Of a DNA stretch of 64,000 nucleotides, positions 18,514 through 28,264 are shown in pieces (position 1 is the stretch's first letter; every line of letters begins with the position of its first letter). The position numbers and the translations under genes are program-made. Where the stretch lies: assembly GCF_029542085.1 (NCBI RefSeq), contig NZ_CP107036.1, forward strand, positions 558,001-622,000, given 5' to 3'. The notes beneath the pieces are model-generated. The model searched no databases, was not told the origin of the DNA, and was given only the letters and a program-made list of their open reading frames with translations. The stretch is from Sphingobacterium sp. ML3W. GTDB taxonomy: Bacteria > Bacteroidota > Bacteroidia > Sphingobacteriales > Sphingobacteriaceae.

Positions 18514-20202
18514 CTAAAAATCAGGGGGAATTTCAAAGCTAATTTCCCGTCTGGAACTGGGGTGTATAAACTTAATGAAAGCGGCGTGGAGGTGTAATCT
18601 ATTCGCTTTTTTGCCGTAAAGATCATCACCTACAATGGGAGTATTCAGTCCGTTTGGATGTACGGCATGCATGCGAAGTTGATGCGTCCGGCCTGTTAGC
18701 GGATAGAAACGGACTCTTGTTTTGTCGCCTTCAATTGCGATTCTCTCCCATTTGGTTTGTGCGGGCTTGCCATAGCTGTAGCAGACCATCTGTCGGGGCC
18801 TGTCATCGAGATCCACACGAAGCGGGAGATCAATTAGACCAGATTCCTGTTCAACAATGCCATCGAGTAAAGCGATATATTCTTTTGCAATGGTATGTTG
18901 TATAAATTGATCCTGTATAAATTGATGGGCTTCTTTATTTTTAGCGACGACCAAGAGTCCTGAAGTGGACATGTCCAGCCGATGGATAATAATAGGGCCT
19001 GCAGCAGGATAACGTTGGAGTACACGATTGTAGACCGAATCCTTAACGTATATCCCAGGGACGGACAAAAACTCGGCTGGTTTATTGAAGACGATAATAT
19101 CTTCATCTTCGTAGATTTGCGGTAGTTCCGTTTGCAGTGTTGTTTCCTGTTGCATGGGATTCGGGTCAACGTTGAGGCCCTGAAGCATATAACCTAAAAT
19201 AGGTTCACATTTTTTACGGCAAGCCGGGTAATAGTTTTTGTGCCGACGGATTTCGGACGAAGGGGAGCAGCCCCACCAGAATTCGGCCAAAGCGATAGGT
19301 GTGAGATTATTGCTGTAAGCATATTGCAATAATTTCGGCGCTGCGCATTCACCTGAACCAGCGGGTGGTGTACTTTGGTCAAAGTCCTGAAAAACAGCAA
19401 CGACATTCTTGTGCTGCCCTGTTGCATTAAAAAAATTATATTGTTCAAAAAGTCTCTTTTGCAAATTTCCGGATCGCATTTTACGCTCTTCTTTCAGTAC
19501 AGAAATCTCGTAAAGCAATTGTTGGATCCTAAGGTTTTCAGATTCCAGCGCCAGACGCATGTCATATTGATAGCGTTGGAGCTCCTGTTTGTCCTTTAAG
19601 CTTTGACTGCGCATATCCTCCATGAGTATTTCGTAGTCCTCATCCGATAGGAGGGGACGCAATCTTGTTCGGGTTTCCTTGCGTTCTTTTTTCTGACTTC
19701 TGAGTTTTGTTTTGAGCAGGTCAAGCTGTGTATCCCATTGACCTTTTAATCTATTGAGATTGCTTGTTATTTGTTCAAGTTCTTCACTGTTTTCAAGAAA
19801 TTCAATTTTCCTGTTGAGGGCATTTAAGTGTACCTCTTCATTCAGAAAGAAGCCATCCTCTTCCAGCATATCAAATATTGGGGGAACAAAGTATTGGTGT
19901 TTATTGCTGCCAGCAAGCTTGCCAGATACAGCGGCCAGGTATCCGAGCCGATGCTGTTGATCTCGGACAACCAGTATACCAAACATCTTGCCTATGGCAA
20001 GACTATCGTTATTTTCTTCAAGACCAAAGTTATGCGTCCACTCGTTTTGTGTCTCCAGATAAGTTTGAAGTTCTTCCGCAGCGATAATGGCTAGCGCATG
20101 TGGTTCATAACAAAATGGAAAGGTAAATCGCAAGGGGAGTTCGATGTCCGAAATATCCTCTTTGAATGCATGAAAATAAGCGTTGTTGTCTAAAGTAGCC
20201 AC
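18514..20202 (-). CDS. RluA-family pseudouridine synthase with long N-terminal region
   Basis: An RNA-modifying enzyme that converts uridine to pseudouridine in rRNA or tRNA. The catalytic domain fills about residues 340-562, with the RluA motif HRLDMSTSGLLVV holding catalytic D410 and a downstream LTGRTHQLRMH. The first 340 residues are unusual. They include a strongly charged coiled coil (about 130-240, with LRSQKKERKETRTRLRP) and a Cys-containing stretch (SGECAAPKLLQYA, and YYPACRKKCEPILGYML). I know similar long RluA proteins from gammaproteobacteria. Target base unknown. The start is GTG at 20202, since the first internal ATG is near residue 75. Confidence 0.85.
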   Translation of the reverse strand: MATLDNNAYFHAFKEDISDIELPLRFTFPFCYEPHALAIIAAEELQTYLETQNEWTHNFGLEENNDSLAIGKMFGILVVRDQQHRLGYLAAVSGKLAGSNKHQYFVPPIFDMLEEDGFFLNEEVHLNALNRKIEFLENSEELEQITSNLNRLKGQWDTQLDLLKTKLRSQKKERKETRTRLRPLLSDEDYEILMEDMRSQSLKDKQELQRYQYDMRLALESENLRIQQLLYEISVLKEERKMRSGNLQKRLFEQYNFFNATGQHKNVVAVFQDFDQSTPPAGSGECAAPKLLQYAYSNNLTPIALAEFWWGCSPSSEIRRHKNYYPACRKKCEPILGYMLQGLNVDPNPMQQETTLQTELPQIYEDEDIIVFNKPAEFLSVPGIYVKDSVYNRVLQRYPAAGPIIIHRLDMSTSGLLVVAKNKEAHQFIQDQFIQHTIAKEYIALLDGIVEQESGLIDLPLRVDLDDRPRQMVCYSYGKPAQTKWERIAIEGDKTRVRFYPLTGRTHQLRMHAVHPNGLNTPIVGDDLYGKKANRLHLHAAFIKFIHPSSRREISFEIPPDF

Positions 20203-20351
20203 AGTCTTCCCTCTAATAATATTCTGGATGCAAAAATAAGGTTATTATGCGATTGAAATGACATTTCAAACCCAGTTTTTTTTGTTTCCACCGCTTTTTT
20301 GGGTAAATTTAACTAAGCAATTAAAAGATATAGTTAACAAATAAACACAAT

Positions 20352-20825
20352 ATGAAAACTTCAATTGGAATTAAAGATGCAGACTTAAAAAAAGTTGCGA
20401 AATTGCTCAATGTCTTATTGGCTGATGAGCATATTATCTATATGAAAACACGCAATGCGCATTGGAATGTTGAAGGAGCTGATTTTCACGCTGCTCATTT
20501 ATTTTTAGAATCCCAATACGATGAGTTGGCAGAAGTTATTGATGAAGTGGCGGAGCGTGTACGTACATTAGGGCACTATGCGGTAGGCACATTTGATAAA
20601 TATTTAAAATTAACACGTTTGACAGAATCGACATCTGAAAAGACAGATAGTCAGTCTTATTATAAAGAGCTGCTATCGGATCACGAGTCTATTGCGATGT
20701 CAATTCGTGGGGATATTGCTGTCGTTGAGGGGACCGCTGATAATGGCACGGAGGATTTTTTGGTGGGTTTATTGGAAAAACACGAGAAAATGGCTTGGAT
20801 GCTGCGCGCTCATTTTATAAAATAG
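20352..20825 (+). CDS. dps: Dps-family DNA-protection / ferritin-like protein
   Basis: A 157-residue Dps subunit. Dps forms a 12-mer that binds DNA, oxidises Fe(II) using hydrogen peroxide and stores iron. The inter-subunit ferroxidase residues are visible in ARNAHWNVEG (His) and in FHAAHLFLESQYDELAEVID (His, Asp and Glu), with a four-helix pattern throughout. The start at 20352 follows a short leader. Dps is commonly under OxyR control, and oxyR is also present in this window at 39071, but no operator is identifiable here. Confidence 0.94.
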   Translation: MKTSIGIKDADLKKVAKLLNVLLADEHIIYMKTRNAHWNVEGADFHAAHLFLESQYDELAEVIDEVAERVRTLGHYAVGTFDKYLKLTRLTESTSEKTDSQSYYKELLSDHESIAMSIRGDIAVVEGTADNGTEDFLVGLLEKHEKMAWMLRAHFIK

Positions 20826-20851
20826 CAGATGTAGTCCCACTTGATGTGAAT

Positions 20852-20887
20852 AATCCCGCCCCTTTTGAGGATCGGGATTTTTTTTTA
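20852..20887 (+). terminator. Intrinsic terminator of dps
   Basis: AATCCCG (20852-20858) pairs with CGGGATT (20873-20879), with extra C/G pairing inside, followed by a run of T. Confidence 0.85.
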
Positions 20888-20966
20888 TGTTTTGTTGTCG
20901 GCGCAGGATAATTTTTCTATCTTAAAGAGGAATTAAGCCTTCAGAAACTTTTAACATATTACAACT

Positions 20967-23426
20967 ATGCTTGAAGACGACAACCTAAATCAAACCACAC
21001 TAAACGAGGAAGAAAATGATGGTACCTTGGAAAGTATGCATCATGTGAATAATCCGGTATTGGATTTGCCTAAAATTGAAAAGAAATACCTCGAGACAGT
21101 TATATCCCACAATCAAAATGACAAGTCATACTATTTTTCCGATGGTAAGGCAAAAGTCGAGATTAAGATCGTAACAGATGAGATTGTACGTGTTCGATTG
21201 GCTCCCCAGGGAACGTTTTTGGAAGATTTTTCCTATGCCCTGGCAAAGAAAGACCATCGTGTCAGTATACATCAATGTAAAGAGGAGGTGGACCATTATA
21301 GTGTCCATACAAACACCATTTCCTGTCGCATCAATAAAAGCGATTTTTTGATCTCCTTTTCTGATAGAGCGGGTAAACTGTTTAATGCCGATCTGGCTCC
21401 AATGCACTGGGAAGAAAGTCCGGACTTTGGCGGTTATTATGTCTACAGTACCAAAGTTGCATTTGAAAATGAAGCATTTTATGGACTGGGCGATAAGGCT
21501 ACTAAGCTTAATCTTCGTGGCAAACGATTAAAAAATTGGAATTCGGACACTTATGCTTTTGCTTATGACCAGGACCCTTTATACAAAACCATTCCTTTTT
21601 ACATTGGACTGAAGGACGGTGAAGCTTACGGTATTTTCTTTGATAACACGTTTAAGACCTATTTCGATTTTGCCGCCGAGGATCCCGGAAAGACCAGCTT
21701 TTGGTCGGAAGGCGGTGAATTACAATACTACTATATTCATGGTCCGCATATCATTGATGTGATCCGCAGGTACCATACTTTGACAGGGACACATTATTTA
21801 CCACCACTTTGGGCTATCGGTTATCATCAATGCCGATGGAGTTATTATCCGGAAGCCAATGTGCGTAAAGTGGCCGAAGAATTCAGAAAAAGGCAGATCC
21901 CATGCGATGCCATTTACCTGGATATTGATTACATGGATGGCTATCGCTGTTTTACATGGAATAAACAATATTTTCCAAATCCGAAAAAAATGATTGCTGA
22001 TCTTGCAAACGAAGGTTTTAAGACGGTGGTCATGATTGATCCGGGGATTAAAGTGGATGAAAACTATTGGGTATTTCGAGAAGGTAAAGAGAACAAATAT
22101 TTCTGCCGCCGGGGGGATGACTATTTTATGGAGGGATTTGTCTGGCCCGGACGTTGTCAATTTCCCGATTTTACAAATCCTGAGGTTCGACAGTGGTGGG
22201 GAACTTTATACCAGGGGCTGGTGGAAGATGGTGTAGCAGGTTTTTGGAATGACATGAATGAGCCTGCTGTTTTTGGCCGCGGAACTTTTCCGGATGATGT
22301 CAGACATCAATACGATGGACATCGTGGATCGCATCGAAAAGCACACAATGTCTATGGTATGCAAATGGTGCGCGCTACCTATGATGGCTTAAAGAAATTG
22401 TACAAAAACAAAAGGCCATTTACCATTACACGAGCAGCTTATGCTGGTACACAACGTTATTCTTCGGTTTGGACCGGAGATAATTTAGCGAGTTGGGAAC
22501 ATCTCAAGCTGGGCACCCTGCAGTTGCAGCGATTGTCCACTTCAGGGATGTCTTTTTGCGGAACGGACATTGGTGGATTTACAGGAGAACCAGATGGGGA
22601 ACTATTCACAAGGTGGATGCAATTTGGTGTTTTTTCGCCATTTATGCGTGTGCACTCCGCAGGGGATACCCGTGATCGGGAACCTTGGAGTTTCGGTGAA
22701 GACTGGGAAAAAATAAATAAAAAGTTTATAGAATTGCGGTATAAACTGTTACCCTATATCTATACCTGTTTTTGGGAACAAACTAAATACGGCTATCCGA
22801 TTTTGCGTCCAATTTCGATGGTGGAGCAACATATTCCGACCAATTGGCAGCGTGAAGAAGAGTTCTGTTTTGGTGATAAGATATTGGTATCACCAGTGTT
22901 GCAGCCCGGTCAGAAGAGCAAGATCGTTTACCTTCCTGCAGGAGATTGGTTCTACTACTTCAATAATGAGGTTTATGTCGGTGGAAAGGAACATACTATT
23001 GCAACACCACTGGATGAAATGCCGCTATTTATTCGTGGTGGATCTGTCATACCGGAATATCCAGTCATGCAATACACCGGAGAAAAGAAAGTGGAAGAAC
23101 TACAATTGAATATCTATTTTTCTGAAGGAGTACATCGTTCATACGTTTATTCCGATCATGGTGATACATTCGCGTACGAGCAAGATATTTATTTAGAAAA
23201 GTGTTTTACATTGTCTGGATTAAAAGATTCCCTTTCAATCAAGCAGACCCGTGACGGATTATTTACCGAACGATACGAAGAGTATAAGCTGCAATTGATA
23301 GGTCTACCATTTGCAGTGAAAAAGGTTAAAACAGATGGGATTGACACAAAAATACAAAAAGATGAACAAGGGCGATATTGGATTAATGTCGCACGTGAAT
23401 TTGAAAACATATTGATAGAGGGTTAA
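20967..23426 (+). CDS. Glycoside hydrolase family 31 alpha-glucosidase
   Basis: An 819-residue retaining alpha-glucosidase without a signal peptide, so probably cytoplasmic. An N-terminal beta-sandwich (GH31_N) is followed by the catalytic barrel with nucleophile D429 (GFWNDMNEPAVF) and acid/base D505 (WTGDNLASW), then C-terminal beta domains. It has an N-terminal extension of about 35 charged residues. It leads the glycogen operon, with the branching enzyme starting two bases after its stop, so it probably hydrolyses alpha-glucan ends or maltose released from glycogen. That role is inferred from context. Confidence 0.92.
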   Translation: MLEDDNLNQTTLNEEENDGTLESMHHVNNPVLDLPKIEKKYLETVISHNQNDKSYYFSDGKAKVEIKIVTDEIVRVRLAPQGTFLEDFSYALAKKDHRVSIHQCKEEVDHYSVHTNTISCRINKSDFLISFSDRAGKLFNADLAPMHWEESPDFGGYYVYSTKVAFENEAFYGLGDKATKLNLRGKRLKNWNSDTYAFAYDQDPLYKTIPFYIGLKDGEAYGIFFDNTFKTYFDFAAEDPGKTSFWSEGGELQYYYIHGPHIIDVIRRYHTLTGTHYLPPLWAIGYHQCRWSYYPEANVRKVAEEFRKRQIPCDAIYLDIDYMDGYRCFTWNKQYFPNPKKMIADLANEGFKTVVMIDPGIKVDENYWVFREGKENKYFCRRGDDYFMEGFVWPGRCQFPDFTNPEVRQWWGTLYQGLVEDGVAGFWNDMNEPAVFGRGTFPDDVRHQYDGHRGSHRKAHNVYGMQMVRATYDGLKKLYKNKRPFTITRAAYAGTQRYSSVWTGDNLASWEHLKLGTLQLQRLSTSGMSFCGTDIGGFTGEPDGELFTRWMQFGVFSPFMRVHSAGDTRDREPWSFGEDWEKINKKFIELRYKLLPYIYTCFWEQTKYGYPILRPISMVEQHIPTNWQREEEFCFGDKILVSPVLQPGQKSKIVYLPAGDWFYYFNNEVYVGGKEHTIATPLDEMPLFIRGGSVIPEYPVMQYTGEKKVEELQLNIYFSEGVHRSYVYSDHGDTFAYEQDIYLEKCFTLSGLKDSLSIKQTRDGLFTERYEEYKLQLIGLPFAVKKVKTDGIDTKIQKDEQGRYWINVAREFENILIEG

Positions 23427-23428
23427 AC

Positions 23429-25387
23429 ATGGCCAATCAAGTAATACCGCATAGTCTTTTTTCGGAATTTGATGTTGCGCTGTTCCAATCGGGCAGGCAT
23501 TTCAAATTGTATGAAAAATTTGGTTCGCATGAGCTGGAAGTAGAGGGTGAAAGAGGCGTTTATTTTGCGGTTTGGGCCCCAAATGCAAAATCCGTTTCCG
23601 TAACGGGAAACTTCAATTTCTGGGACAAGGAGAGCCATCCTTTACATGTCCGCTGGGACACAAGTGGAATCTGGGAAGGTTTTATTCCCGGAATAGCCAA
23701 TGGTGAAACTTACAAATATTGTATTCAGACCTCTTCAGGAGAAGAGCTTGAAAAAGGCGACCCATTCGCGTTCAAATGGGAGGTAGCACCTAAAACGGCA
23801 TCCATTGTCCATTCTAATTGGTATGAATGGAATGACGGAAACTGGATGAAGGAGCGTGTCGTAAAAAATAGACTGGACCAGCCATGGTCAGTCTATGAAC
23901 TGCACCTTGGCTCATGGGCACGAGATCCGGAGAGCCCAGATACGCTATTAAACTACCGGGAGATTGCTGTACAGCTTGTGTCTTATGTCAAGGAAATGAA
24001 TTTTACACATGTGGAATTTATGCCTTTGATGGAACACCCCTATTACCCCTCATGGGGATATCAGATTACAGGCTATTTTGCGGCAAGCTCACGTTATGGC
24101 TCTGCACAGGATTTAATGTTCCTGATAGAAGCGCTCCATGCTGCCGGAATTGGGGTGTTATTGGATTGGGTACCTTCACATTTTCCTGGTGATGCGCATG
24201 GGCTTTATCGCTTTGATGGTACAAGCCTTTATGAACATGAAGATCCGCGAAAGGGTTTTCACCCCGACTGGCAATCGTATATTTTCAATTATGGTCGCAA
24301 CGAAGTGCGCTCTTTTCTGATCAGTAATGCTTTTTATTGGTTGGATCGTTTCCATATTGATGGACTTCGCGTGGACGCTGTCGCATCCATGTTGTATCTG
24401 GATTATAGCCGGAACGCCGGTGAGTGGATTCCGAATGAATTCGGCGGTAATGAGAACCTGGAAGCGGTACAATTCCTAAAAGAGTTTAATGAGGCTGTTT
24501 ATGCACATTTTCCGGATGTACAGACCATCGCTGAGGAATCGACCTCCTGGCCTGGTGTGAGTAAACCAACCTATGCTGGTGGTCTGGGCTTTGGAATGAA
24601 GTGGATGATGGGATGGATGCACGATACCCTAGATTATTTTAAGGAAGATCCGATCAATAGAAAATACCATCACGACCGCATCACTTTTGCCACGGTATAT
24701 GCTTTCCATGAAAATTTTATGCTCCCGCTGTCACATGATGAAGTTGTTTATGGAAAACAGCCTCTGATTTACAAAATGCCAGGCGATGAGTGGCAGAAAT
24801 TTGCTAACCTAAGGGCGTTATACTTGTTTATGTATACTTTCTTAGGAACGAAATTGTTGTTTATGGGTGGAGAGTTTGGACAAACGTCCGAATGGAATGT
24901 GAATAAATCGCTCGACTGGCATCTGTTGGAATTTATGCCACATCAGGGTATGAAAAAATTTGTAGCCGATTTAAACGCGACCTATCGGCAACAACCCAGC
25001 CTCTTTCAAAAGGCTTTTGATGCTTCAGGGTTTGAATGGATAGATGCTGGCGACCGTGAAAACTCGGTACTGGTCTATTGGCGTAAGGCATTTGACCAAT
25101 GGGATGATACCGTGGTTGTGATTAATTTAACACCTGTTGTACGTGAAGATTTTCGTATCGGACTGCCTTATGCAGGAGAATGGGAAGTTGTTTTGAGCTC
25201 AGACGATCTTAAATATTTCGGTTCTGGAGTCAGTAGTCAACATGTGGAAAGTGAACACCTGCATTGGATGAACCAGGTGCAGTCTGCTCAGGTCAATCTT
25301 CCTCCGCTGGGCGGGTATATTCTTAAACGTAAGAAGGTTTTGAAAGAGGCGGTGCCTGTAAAACCGGGAGAACGTGTTCCCCTGTGA
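23429..25387 (+). CDS. glgB: 1,4-alpha-glucan branching enzyme
   Basis: GlgB (GH13) makes the alpha-1,6 branches of glycogen. The 652-residue protein has a CBM48 domain (about residues 35-125, with YFAVWAPNAKSVSVTGNFN), the (beta/alpha)8 catalytic barrel with nucleophile D316 (GLRVDAVASM) and acid/base Glu in IAEEST (E369/E370), and a C-terminal all-beta domain. It starts two bases after the GH31 gene, which implies coupled translation. A gap of 90 bases separates it from glgA. Confidence 0.96.
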   Translation: MANQVIPHSLFSEFDVALFQSGRHFKLYEKFGSHELEVEGERGVYFAVWAPNAKSVSVTGNFNFWDKESHPLHVRWDTSGIWEGFIPGIANGETYKYCIQTSSGEELEKGDPFAFKWEVAPKTASIVHSNWYEWNDGNWMKERVVKNRLDQPWSVYELHLGSWARDPESPDTLLNYREIAVQLVSYVKEMNFTHVEFMPLMEHPYYPSWGYQITGYFAASSRYGSAQDLMFLIEALHAAGIGVLLDWVPSHFPGDAHGLYRFDGTSLYEHEDPRKGFHPDWQSYIFNYGRNEVRSFLISNAFYWLDRFHIDGLRVDAVASMLYLDYSRNAGEWIPNEFGGNENLEAVQFLKEFNEAVYAHFPDVQTIAEESTSWPGVSKPTYAGGLGFGMKWMMGWMHDTLDYFKEDPINRKYHHDRITFATVYAFHENFMLPLSHDEVVYGKQPLIYKMPGDEWQKFANLRALYLFMYTFLGTKLLFMGGEFGQTSEWNVNKSLDWHLLEFMPHQGMKKFVADLNATYRQQPSLFQKAFDASGFEWIDAGDRENSVLVYWRKAFDQWDDTVVVINLTPVVREDFRIGLPYAGEWEVVLSSDDLKYFGSGVSSQHVESEHLHWMNQVQSAQVNLPPLGGYILKRKKVLKEAVPVKPGERVPL

Positions 25388-25477
25388 TCGTGTATTGTGT
25401 CGGTTGGAGGAGTTAGTAAAAGTAAATTTTAAAAAGGATAAGCTCCATTCGACTGATGGAGAAAAAAATATGTACAG

Positions 25478-26890
25478 ATGAAAGTATTTCATTTAAGTGT
25501 CGAATGCTATCCAATAGCCAAGGTTGGTGGTCTAGCGGATGTGGTGGGAGCATTGCCGAAGTATCAAACTAAACTCGGGGTAGAAGCAGCAGTGATCATG
25601 CCTTGGTACGATCGCCCATTTGTTAAAGACCATTCCTTTGATGTTATTCATGAGGGTACTTTTTTTCAGGGATCTGAACCATTAGATTATAGTGTTTTCA
25701 AGGAAAGAGATAATATACTGGGTTTTGAACTCTATTTGATTAAAATTCCAGGTAAATTGGACCGCCAGGAGGTTTATTGCTATCCCGATGAGGGCGAGCA
25801 GTTTATCGCCTTTCAACATGCTGTATTAAACTGGTTCAAGGCAAAAGCGATTGTACCTGATATTGTGCATTGCCATGATCATCACGTCGGTTTAATGCCT
25901 TTTCTGATGAAATATAGCAATGAATATAATTTCCTTGTTGATGTAAAGACGGTTGCGACAGTTCACAATGGTCAGTACCAGGGTTGGATACACTGGAGCA
26001 AAGCGATTTTATTGCCTGGTTTTGATAGTTGGAAATGGGGACTCCTGGACTGGGATGGTCTGATCAATCCACTTGCAGCGCTGATCAAGTGCTGTGATGC
26101 CTATACGACTGTTTCGGAGGGCTACCTTGAAGAACTTTATGTGGATGCGAACGGACTGCAGCATCTATTTTATGATGAACGGCATAAGTCGGTGGGGATT
26201 GTCAATGGAATCGACTGGGATATCTGGAATCCTGCTAAAGATTACACCTTGATTGAAAATTATGATCTTGCTTCGGCTTTTGCCGGTAAACTCAAAAATA
26301 AGCAGGCATTAGCACAGCAGTATAAAATTAATCCTACACTTCCGTTATTGGTCTTTATTGGGCGTTTTGCGACGGAAAAAGGAGCCGATTTATTGCCGGA
26401 TATAATTTTAGATTTGACTGAAAATTTTTCAGGCAGATTGAGTATATTTATACTGGGTGCTGGAGATCCAGCGATTCAGGCACGGGTAAAAATGCTCGTG
26501 GATGAACAGATAGAAAATTTTGATGTGTTCTTTGGTTATGATGAAAATCTTGCGCATTGGCTTTATGCAAGTGCAGACTTTCTTTTGATGCCTTCACGGG
26601 TTGAACCGTGTGGACTCAATCAGCTTTATGCCATGAAATATGGGACCTTGCCGATTGTACACACTGTGGGTGGTCTAAAAGATACAGTCATAGATTTAGA
26701 AAACAATGGATACGGTGTTGGTTTTGACACGCTTGAGGTAGCTGATATCAGAAAGGCTATTGTCCGCGCGGTCGAATACTATGAAAATAGGTCTAAATTT
26801 GAAGACAACCAACACAAAATAATGAGTTTGGATTTTTCCTGGGATAAATCCGCAGCGAAATACTTAAATCTATATAACCAATTAATTTAA
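25478..26890 (+). CDS. glgA: Glycogen synthase (GT5)
   Basis: It transfers glucose from ADP-glucose to the growing alpha-1,4 glucan. The 470-residue protein has the GT5 N-terminal loop AKVGGLADVVGALP, where Val replaces the Thr of the usual KTGGL, and a C-terminal Rossmann domain with IGRFATEKGADLL and the catalytic-loop region MPSRVEPCGLNQLYAM. No signal peptide. Six bases separate its stop from glgC, so they are co-transcribed. Confidence 0.95.
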   Translation: MKVFHLSVECYPIAKVGGLADVVGALPKYQTKLGVEAAVIMPWYDRPFVKDHSFDVIHEGTFFQGSEPLDYSVFKERDNILGFELYLIKIPGKLDRQEVYCYPDEGEQFIAFQHAVLNWFKAKAIVPDIVHCHDHHVGLMPFLMKYSNEYNFLVDVKTVATVHNGQYQGWIHWSKAILLPGFDSWKWGLLDWDGLINPLAALIKCCDAYTTVSEGYLEELYVDANGLQHLFYDERHKSVGIVNGIDWDIWNPAKDYTLIENYDLASAFAGKLKNKQALAQQYKINPTLPLLVFIGRFATEKGADLLPDIILDLTENFSGRLSIFILGAGDPAIQARVKMLVDEQIENFDVFFGYDENLAHWLYASADFLLMPSRVEPCGLNQLYAMKYGTLPIVHTVGGLKDTVIDLENNGYGVGFDTLEVADIRKAIVRAVEYYENRSKFEDNQHKIMSLDFSWDKSAAKYLNLYNQLI

Positions 26891-26896
26891 TTTGAT

Positions 26897-28180
26897 ATGT
26901 CACATCACAATGTAGTAGCTATCGTCTTGGGCGGAGGAAGGGGCTCGCGTCTGTATCCGTTGACCGACCAACGGTCTAAACCAGCTGTTCCTATTGCAGG
27001 AAAATATCGCTTGGTTGATATCCCCATCTCGAATTGTCTCAATTCGGGATTCAATAAGATTTTTGTATTGACACAGTTTAATTCGTCCTCGTTGAATTCG
27101 CATATTAAAAATACGTACAATTTCAGTATTTTTAGTAAGGGTTTTGTCGATATTTTGGCGGCCGAACAGACTAATGATGGTGACAAATGGTTTGAAGGTA
27201 CCGCAGATGCCGTGCGCAGATCGTTCAAGAAGCTAGCAAGTATAGATTACGATTATGTCTTAATCTTGTCGGGGGATCAGCTTTATCAGATGGATTTTGA
27301 TGCACTGGTGGATTTTCACGTACAGAACGAAGGCGATTTGACGATTGCGACCATTCCTGTCAATGGCAAAGATGCAACAGGTTTTGGAATCCTTAAATCG
27401 GATGAGCATAACCACATCACATCGTTTATAGAAAAGCCCAATAGTGAGCAGTTGGTGGACTGGAGTTCAGAAGTGAACGATCATTTGAAAGCCGAGGGCC
27501 GTGAGTACCTGGCATCCATGGGGATCTATGTGTTCAGTAAAGGTGTGCTAAAGCGCCTGTTGGAGGAAAACAGCGGAATGGATTTTGGAAAGGAAATTAT
27601 TCCGGATGCGATTGAAGATATCAACGTACTCAGCTATCAGTATGAAGGCTATTGGACAGATATTGGAACAATAGGCTCATTTTATGAAGCCAATATTGGA
27701 CTGACGGATAATATTCCAGCCTTTAACCTATTTGATAAAAATACGGTTTTTACCCGACCACGTATGCTACCGCCATCTAAGATTTCGGGCACGACATTGA
27801 TTAATTCGGTTATCTCCGATGGGTGTATTATCCATGCTGATAAGGTAGACCGTTCGGTGATCGGTGTGCGTTCACGTATTGGTATTGGTTCTGTGGTAAG
27901 GGGAACCTATATGATGGGATCGGATTATTACGAGGATTTCTCGGATATGGATGAAGCAAAAAGAAAAAATATGCCCATTGTGGGTGTGGGTGAACGCTGT
28001 TATATTGAAAATGCGATTCTGGATAAAAACTGTCGTATTGGAAATGATGTTCGCATCAATGGCGGCCCCCATTTGTTGAACGCCAACCATCAGACTTATA
28101 CCGTTTGTGATGGTATTGTTGTGATCAAAAAAAATGCGGTTATCCCGAGTGGAACGACAATCGGGCTCGCGACTGTATAA
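26897..28180 (+). CDS. glgC: Glucose-1-phosphate adenylyltransferase
   Basis: It makes ADP-glucose from ATP and glucose-1-phosphate, the committed and usually allosterically controlled step of glycogen synthesis. The nucleotide-binding loop LGGGRGSRLYPLT is near the N-terminus, then SKPAVPIAGKYRLVDIPISN, the catalytic region LILSGDQLYQMD, the Glc-1-P site with FIEKP, and a C-terminal left-handed beta-helix. The 427-residue length is normal. It is the last glg gene of the operon, and an inverted repeat begins 12 bases after the stop. Confidence 0.96.
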   Translation: MSHHNVVAIVLGGGRGSRLYPLTDQRSKPAVPIAGKYRLVDIPISNCLNSGFNKIFVLTQFNSSSLNSHIKNTYNFSIFSKGFVDILAAEQTNDGDKWFEGTADAVRRSFKKLASIDYDYVLILSGDQLYQMDFDALVDFHVQNEGDLTIATIPVNGKDATGFGILKSDEHNHITSFIEKPNSEQLVDWSSEVNDHLKAEGREYLASMGIYVFSKGVLKRLLEENSGMDFGKEIIPDAIEDINVLSYQYEGYWTDIGTIGSFYEANIGLTDNIPAFNLFDKNTVFTRPRMLPPSKISGTTLINSVISDGCIIHADKVDRSVIGVRSRIGIGSVVRGTYMMGSDYYEDFSDMDEAKRKNMPIVGVGERCYIENAILDKNCRIGNDVRINGGPHLLNANHQTYTVCDGIVVIKKNAVIPSGTTIGLATV

Positions 28181-28191
28181 ATTTATTAAAC

Positions 28192-28264
28192 AAGGGAGAT
28201 AATATATTGTTATAATTGCATGTTATTGTAATAAATAAATGCTTTGAAACAGATTATCTCCCTT
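28192..28264 (+). repeat. 12-bp inverted repeat spanning the start of the next gene
   Basis: AAGGGAGATAAT (28192-28203) and ATTATCTCCCTT (28253-28264) are perfect inverted copies around a 49-base loop, followed by CTTTTTG. The right arm is inside the lipoprotein gene, just after its TTG start. It may attenuate or terminate glg transcription, or occlude that start. Confidence 0.5.
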
